This document shows positions 8,222 to 11,271 of a stretch of DNA of 11,271 nt, in pieces. The number at the start of each line of letters is the position of its first letter. The first letter of the stretch is position 1. A model generated the notes under the pieces. The model did no database searches. It saw only the letters and a program-made list of their open reading frames with translations, and had not been told where the DNA came from. The DNA is from Euperipatoides rowelli. Taxonomy: Eukaryota; Onychophora; Udeonychophora; Euonychophora; Peripatopsidae. The stretch lies in assembly GCA_003024985.2 (NCBI GenBank), contig PXIH01S0007410.1; one strand, written 5' to 3'. The position numbers were made by a program, and so were the translations under genes.

Positions 8222-8373
8222 TTATTACAACATGAAAAGTGGTGACACATCAAAGTGCTGTTTTTCAAGAAGATTTAATAAGAAAAGGAGATGAAGACAA
8301 TGTAACATGCTCTTTTAATGAAGAAATGAGTGTGCTGTATTTTGTTTATCTCCTTTTCTTATTATTACAACAT
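8222..8373. repeat. 12-bp direct repeats around a hairpin segment
   Basis: TTATTACAACAT occurs exactly at 8222-8233 and 8362-8373. The intervening 128 bp contain the hairpin at 8277-8363. Exact 12-bp repeats either side of a structured segment could be a target-site duplication of a small insertion. No other terminal signature is present. Confidence 0.4.
8277..8363 (+). ncRNA. Pre-miRNA-sized hairpin candidate
   Basis: AATAAGAAAAGGAGAT (8277-8292) pairs perfectly with ATCTCCTTTTCTTATT (8348-8363). Pairing continues inward, with about 11 of 17 positions matching, to leave a loop of about 20-25 nt. The whole fold is about 87 nt, the size of an animal microRNA precursor. The stem is A/G-rich on one strand, so its stability is modest. 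It could equally be a tiny MITE or a chance fold. There is no evidence of expression. Confidence 0.25.
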
Positions 8374-8508
8374 ATTTATATATATATAATGCACTAAGTT
8401 TATTTGTATGTATTGTAAATATGTACGGAAATTCTAACACATTTCCAAATAAGATAAGGGATTGAGAGATGTTATACGTAGAGATAATAAGTGTGCGAAA
8501 GGAAAAAT

Positions 8509-8518
8509 AAAATCTCAA
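8509..8518 (+). repeat. SINE target-site duplication, left copy
   Basis: AAAATCTCAA directly before the SINE start. The same word recurs at 8799-8808 after the terminal A-run. Confidence 0.7.
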
Positions 8519-8798
8519 GCCCGTCTCGGTTTCCTGGTTGAGCGGATTCACATCCGCTTGATAAACCGAAAGCATATGCTGGAAGTACAGGTTCGCTCCT
8601 GGCTTGGGCAGTTATGGAACGGTTTTTTCCCTAGCTGTAACAGCTCGCTTTGGGTTTTTACAAGTACGCTGGCCTTGTTACCATCTTAGGAACCTGTTTC
8701 TGGTGTAGTTTTAAATTGTATAATGTATATTAACCACAAAAAAAAAAAAAAAAATACATCTCTTCTCCCTTTGGAGAGAAGATTTATTTAAAAAAAAA
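8519..8798 (+). mobile_element. tRNA-derived SINE with poly-A tail
   Basis: A GC-richer block of about 280 bp is bounded by the 10-bp duplication AAAATCTCAA (8509-8518 and 8799-8808) and ends in an A-run, the signature of target-primed retroposition. The 5' part is tRNA-like. A box resembling pol III box A, TGGTTGAGCGG, is at 8535-8545 (compare TGGCCGAGCGG of class II Leu/Ser tRNAs), and a box B-like GGTTCGCTCC is at 8590-8599. The ends GCCC (8519-8522) and GGGC (8606-8609) can pair, and so can CGGTTT with AAACCG and GCGGAT with ATCCGC inside. Downstream is a tRNA-unrelated body, a first A17 run (8738-8754), a hairpin (8761-8782) and the final A13 run. The 91-nt head has about 8 extra bases before box A, so it is not an intact tRNA. 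The parent family and partner LINE are unknown. Confidence 0.7.
8761..8782 (+). other. Hairpin near SINE 3' end
   Basis: TCTTCTC (8761-8767) pairs with GAGAAGA (8776-8782) across an 8-nt loop, just 7 nt before the final A-run. It may be the 3' structure borrowed from a partner LINE for recognition by its reverse transcriptase. That role is inferred from position. Confidence 0.4.
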
Positions 8799-8808
8799 AA
8801 AATCTCAA
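8799..8808 (+). repeat. SINE target-site duplication, right copy
   Basis: AAAATCTCAA, matching 8509-8518. Its first four A merge with the SINE tail, so the informative match is TCTCAA plus flanking A. Confidence 0.65.
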
Positions 8809-9361
8809 ACCCCCCAAATATTACCATATAGAGTGCAAAATGGGATGGAAATTTACACTAGTCCTATAGTCATATTTTTATTTAGAATCTCTTTGATGTG
8901 GAATAACATTTTTAACATATTCAAATATTGCACACACACATGGACATACGTGTTCATTCACCAACAGAAATCCCTAAATAAGATAGCTTAATTTGAATAT
9001 CCAAATGATTTCATTCAGTTATGTGTATCAAATTAAGAGTAATAAAATTAAACATATTTAATATCCACCCAGTGTATATAAAAGAGTGTTTATTGTGTGA
9101 CAGTTTATGCTATGCATGCATATGCAAAAAATTGGTAATCTTGGGTTTTAGTGTCGGAAATTATTTTAGCAAATTCTTTTGTCATTTTACACATCTTTTT
9201 TTGTGTTCGCATTCATCTCGCTAGCGTTGGTGATATTCCATCATTAATTATTAGTTTTGCTCCTAGATCCTGTACTTTGGTTATGTTGTCTTTTTTTTTT
9301 AATTAAAGAAATTTCTACTGCATGCCTAAAGCCTCTCATATACACAACAATTTATCTGCAG
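8809..9361 (+). other. Gene-free AT-rich DNA, likely last intron end
   Basis: No coding segment is supported. The open frame 9021-9224 has no protein-like features. The stretch ends in a plausible 3' splice region: T-rich sequence at 9290-9300, a CTAA branch-like word near 9326, then TTTATCTGCAG ending at 9361. Confidence 0.5.
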
Positions 9362-9505
9362 ACCCGGTATGAAGATATATCGTTGACAAGGTTTGACAGA
9401 CCCAATCAGAAGATGTACTCCACACGTGCAATGATGTATCTTACGAAGCGGTCTGCAGATACCTGGGTGAATACTAAACATGTGACCACTATCTTGTCTG
9501 TCTGA
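9362..9505 (+). CDS. Terminal exon, 47-residue C-terminus, unknown gene
   Basis: After a good acceptor (TTTATCTGCAG ending 9361) the frame runs 47 codons from ACC to TGA at 9503-9505. The product begins TRYEDISLTRFDRPNQKMYS, continues TRAMMYLTKRSADTWV and ends NTKHVTTILSV. The balanced residue use (Arg, Asp, Thr, Trp, Pro, Met), local GC rise, phase-0 start, and a cluster of AATAAA signals 19 bp after the stop all support a real last exon. I see no membrane segment, signal or known motif and do not recognise the protein. The same frame is open back to 9257, but that part (MLLDPVLWLCCLFF) reads through the pyrimidine-rich intron end and is probably not coding. The likely upstream partner is 2572-2651. 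Both are phase 0 at the junction, but intermediate exons may exist that I cannot see. Confidence 0.55.
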   Translation, partial: TRYEDISLTRFDRPNQKMYSTRAMMYLTKRSADTWVNTKHVTTILSV

Positions 9506-9523
9506 AGAATTGTAAATTTTATC

Positions 9524-9549
9524 AATAAATAAATAAATCTACCTGTGTG
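9524..9549 (+). terminator. Poly(A) signal cluster with GU-rich downstream element
   Basis: Three overlapping AATAAA hexamers (9524, 9528, 9532) lie 19 nt after the stop codon. They are followed at about 9543-9549 by the GT-rich CCTGTGTG, as in animal cleavage and polyadenylation sites. Cleavage would fall near 9545-9560, giving a very short 3' UTR. AATAAA is common by chance in AT-rich DNA; the position after an open frame is what makes it credible. Confidence 0.5.
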
Positions 9550-10393
9550 AAATGGCAACCTGTTCTTTAATTCCAAGAGAAAAGCAGATAAAGCTATCAC
9601 ATTATTATGAGCATCGATTTCCACACTCGAAAAGGATATAGGCTAAACAGTCGCTCGAGATAGCCTCTGTACACACATATGAACTTATTAAATGAATTTC
9701 AGTTGAATGAGGACTGAAAGCTATGCAAAATTTGTTTATTTTTGTGTTGCATTGGAAAATACTTCATGCCATTTTTATTCGCATATCTCATTTTTAATGT
9801 TCTTATTACTGCAATTTTTGCTTTTAATATCCCACAGACAGGGGAAAGACTGATAAAGCCCAATGCATTTTGTCCAAAAATGCTAATTAGCTTCTGTTGT
9901 TCATATTACTAATGTACGTTTTTGTGAAATATGCTCTGCAACGAGCAAATACATTCCTTGTGAAAATCATTGGTATCACTTCATTGACAGGAAACAATGC
10001 CATACACTCTTAGACACACATCGCTTCAGACTGGGTTTTCTAACATTGCAGAATGACCACAGATAGACACCATTATAGGAATTTATTTACAGATAGACCC
10101 ATACGTGCATCGATTGTCTGTCNAAACTCATCAGATGGGTTCGGCAGATAAATTGATAAGGTAAAGCATGTAATCATTGGCTAGCTGAAAGTTTGATTAA
10201 AATGATATGCTCTACAACTTAGAATGTATAGTTCAGTTGAATTTTAGAATTAAAAGTAAATTTCACATACTGTATGTACATTCCTTACGCACACAGACGT
10301 TTTTTAAAATTTCTGATTTCCATATTGATGAGTAGTTTATAATATATTGATTTATATTACCATTCCAGTTGTTAAATATTTTGACTATCTTCA
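9550..10393. other. Gene-free flank downstream of the terminal exon
   Basis: No gene is supported. The frame on the minus strand at 9406-9624 overlaps the terminal exon and looks like its antisense shadow. ACAGATAGAC occurs twice, 30 nt apart (10059-10068, 10089-10098). A single unresolved base (N) is at 10123. Confidence 0.5.
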
Positions 10394-10449
10394 GTACATA
10401 GGAATATAAACCATAAAGATCACATAATGACATGCTTTGGATGTTATAA

Positions 10450-11109
10450 GGGGTACCTCAGGGATCTATTCTGGGAGAACTAATCTTTGCCCTTATGGTA
10501 AATGACATAGCTTAAAATTTGTCAACGATCTGATCATTTCCCTTCTGTTGGATAAAGATAACATTGACCTACCTCAATCATTGATGAATTCTTTAATAAT
10601 TNAAGTAAGAAAAACTGATATGCATCTAAACCCAAACAAATGTAGTATGATTGATCATGGATTTCAAAAACTCATGCTACACCTGACAATTTCTATTGAC
10701 GGTATCTTCTTAAAAGAGGTTGAGGTCATTAAGATAATTGGTGTGTGGATTCAGAATGACCTTAATGTAATACTCATATGAATATTATCATTAAAAAAAA
10801 TCCAATAAAATTATGTTTATGATTTATAAACTTAAAAGATTGTGTGCCAACACTTCTATCATGCTCATGGCATATAATTCTTTCATTAGATCCATTATAG
10901 GATATTGTTCCCTTGTGTGGGTATCATCCATAACTAAAAAACAAATCAAATCAATGGAATCAGTTCAGAAAAGAGCTGTTAGGGTGATATTTGGAGATCT
11001 GTATATTGATAACAGTGCATTATCGTTGCACTGTTATCAATATATGTACAAAAAGAGCAAAAGGCAAAAAATCTTTTTAAGCAAAACCGACATAATACAA
11101 ATGTTATAA
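10450..11109 (+). pseudogene. LINE reverse transcriptase pseudogene
   Basis: Three frames in succession encode the conserved order of a CR1/L2-type reverse transcriptase. Block 1 (10450-10515) gives GVPQGSILG...IFALMVNDIA, the motif-B region, then a stop. Block 2 (frame from 10515 to the TGA at 10779-10781) gives the catalytic motif as FVND (10518-10529) in place of the usual F/Y-x-D-D, then LNPNKC (10626-10643) and GVWIQNDL (10740-10763). Block 3 (10813-11109) gives the thumb and connection region, KLKRLC...SFIRSIIGYC...LVW, and VQKRAVRVIFG. At least two frameshifts, stops and the loss of one catalytic aspartate make it non-functional. One base in block 2 is N (10602). In a live element the protein copies LINE RNA into DNA at a nicked target. 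Confidence 0.8.
11002..11044 (+). repeat. Perfect 18-bp hairpin inside the LINE pseudogene
   Basis: TATATTGATAACAGTGCA (11002-11019) pairs without mismatch with TGCACTGTTATCAATATA (11027-11044) across the 7-nt loop TTATCGT. It lies within the third open block of the reverse transcriptase pseudogene, where no structure is expected, and replaces the normal sequence after VRVIFG. It may result from template switching or a small inverted duplication. Confidence 0.85.
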
Positions 11110-11271
11110 AATTTAAGATAATCTGAAAAAATAAATTCAAACAAAAAAATCCAAAATATAGACCGAGAGAAGATTCCTAAAAAAATCTAATAGGGAATGT
11201 ATAACCACCAGAGAGTAGCACACCTACTTTTTGTAAAGATTTTTTATATAATTATATTAGTTTTTTTAAAT
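11110..11271. other. AT-rich end of window
   Basis: Stop-dense AT-rich sequence with faint possible LINE remnants (PKYRPRED-like frame near 11150). Nothing else is supported. Confidence 0.45.

Larger units (their letters stand above)
10394..11230 (+). mobile_element. Decayed CR1/L2-like LINE, reverse transcriptase part
   Basis: A 5'- and probably 3'-degraded copy of a non-LTR retrotransposon, in the same orientation as the fragment at 1630-2167. Recognisable protein begins just before the GVPQGS block at 10450 and runs through the reverse transcriptase palm, thumb and connection regions to about 11109. After that only faint traces remain (a K/N-rich stretch and PKYRPRED in another frame near 11150). 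The fragments at 10394 and 1630 cover different parts of the same kind of polyprotein: reverse transcriptase here, C-terminal tail there. They cannot be shown to be one family. The 5' limit is approximate, and no endonuclease domain or target duplication is visible. Confidence 0.75.

Noticed and set aside
8315-8575. 86-codon minus-strand open frame
   Set aside because: It crosses the hairpin and the SINE boundary with no protein-like pattern.
8519-8609. Functional tRNA gene
   Set aside because: Boxes A and B are present, but the acceptor stem pairs only about 4 bp, there are about 8 extra bases before box A, and the T-arm is one base short. The copy sits inside a poly-A-tailed insertion.
8462-8689. 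75-codon plus-strand open frame
   Set aside because: It lies almost wholly within the tRNA-derived SINE, whose GC content keeps the frame open. No protein family is suggested.
9021-9224. 67-codon plus-strand open frame
   Set aside because: Low-complexity Cys/Leu/Phe/Ile content, typical of AT-rich chance frames. No homology or splice context recognised.
9406-9624. 72-codon minus-strand open frame
   Set aside because: It is antisense to the terminal exon 9362-9505 and its poly(A) region; the plus-strand reading has acceptor, stop and poly(A) signal.
1-11271. CRISPR array, bacterial operon or viral genome
   Set aside because: No regularly spaced repeats, no ribosome-binding sites or packed genes, and the retroelement, hAT and splice signals are animal-type.

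Overview
This is a eukaryotic, almost certainly animal, genomic window. It is strongly AT-rich and mostly non-coding, with no bacterial-style gene packing. It holds splice-like signals, animal-type poly(A) signals and several classes of transposon debris: a hAT-type DNA element, CR1/L2-like LINE fragments, a tRNA-derived SINE and foldback palindromes. The mixture of poly-G runs, TAGGCCTA-type words and CR1-like LINEs fits a marine invertebrate, but the sequence alone does not settle the taxon. Single N bases at 10123 and 10602 suggest a draft assembly.

Layout. 1-1250 is AT-rich DNA with nothing recognisable. 1253-1462 is a weak coding-like remnant. 1630-2167 is the 3' end of a CR1-like LINE: the protein's C-terminal tail, a 3' UTR, a stem-loop and a short tandem tail. 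2172-2310 is GC-richer and open on both strands. 2572-2651 is a possible internal exon on the + strand. At 3238/3239 an acceptor abuts a perfect GTAAGT donor, which looks like a recursive-splicing (ratchet) site. 3273-4603 is gene-free. 4612-5041 is a 430-bp non-autonomous hAT element with a matching 8-bp target duplication (GGTTATAG).

5555-7010 is one very large, old inverted repeat centred near 6225. It is followed at 7181-7508 by a younger, nearly perfect 330-bp foldback. 8234-8361 is a short hairpin segment between 12-bp direct repeats. 8519-8798 is a tRNA-derived SINE with a poly-A tail and a clear target duplication. 9362-9505 is the best protein-coding segment: a 47-codon terminal exon with a good acceptor, a stop codon and a poly(A) signal cluster at 9524-9537. 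10394-11110 is a decayed CR1-like reverse transcriptase carrying a perfect 18-bp hairpin.

Working model (inference): most of the window is the last long intron of a + strand gene whose penultimate exon may be 2572-2651 and whose terminal exon is 9362-9505. The two are phase-compatible, and the candidate ratchet site lies between them. The retroelements and foldbacks would be insertions in that intron or in the downstream flank. I could not identify the gene product.
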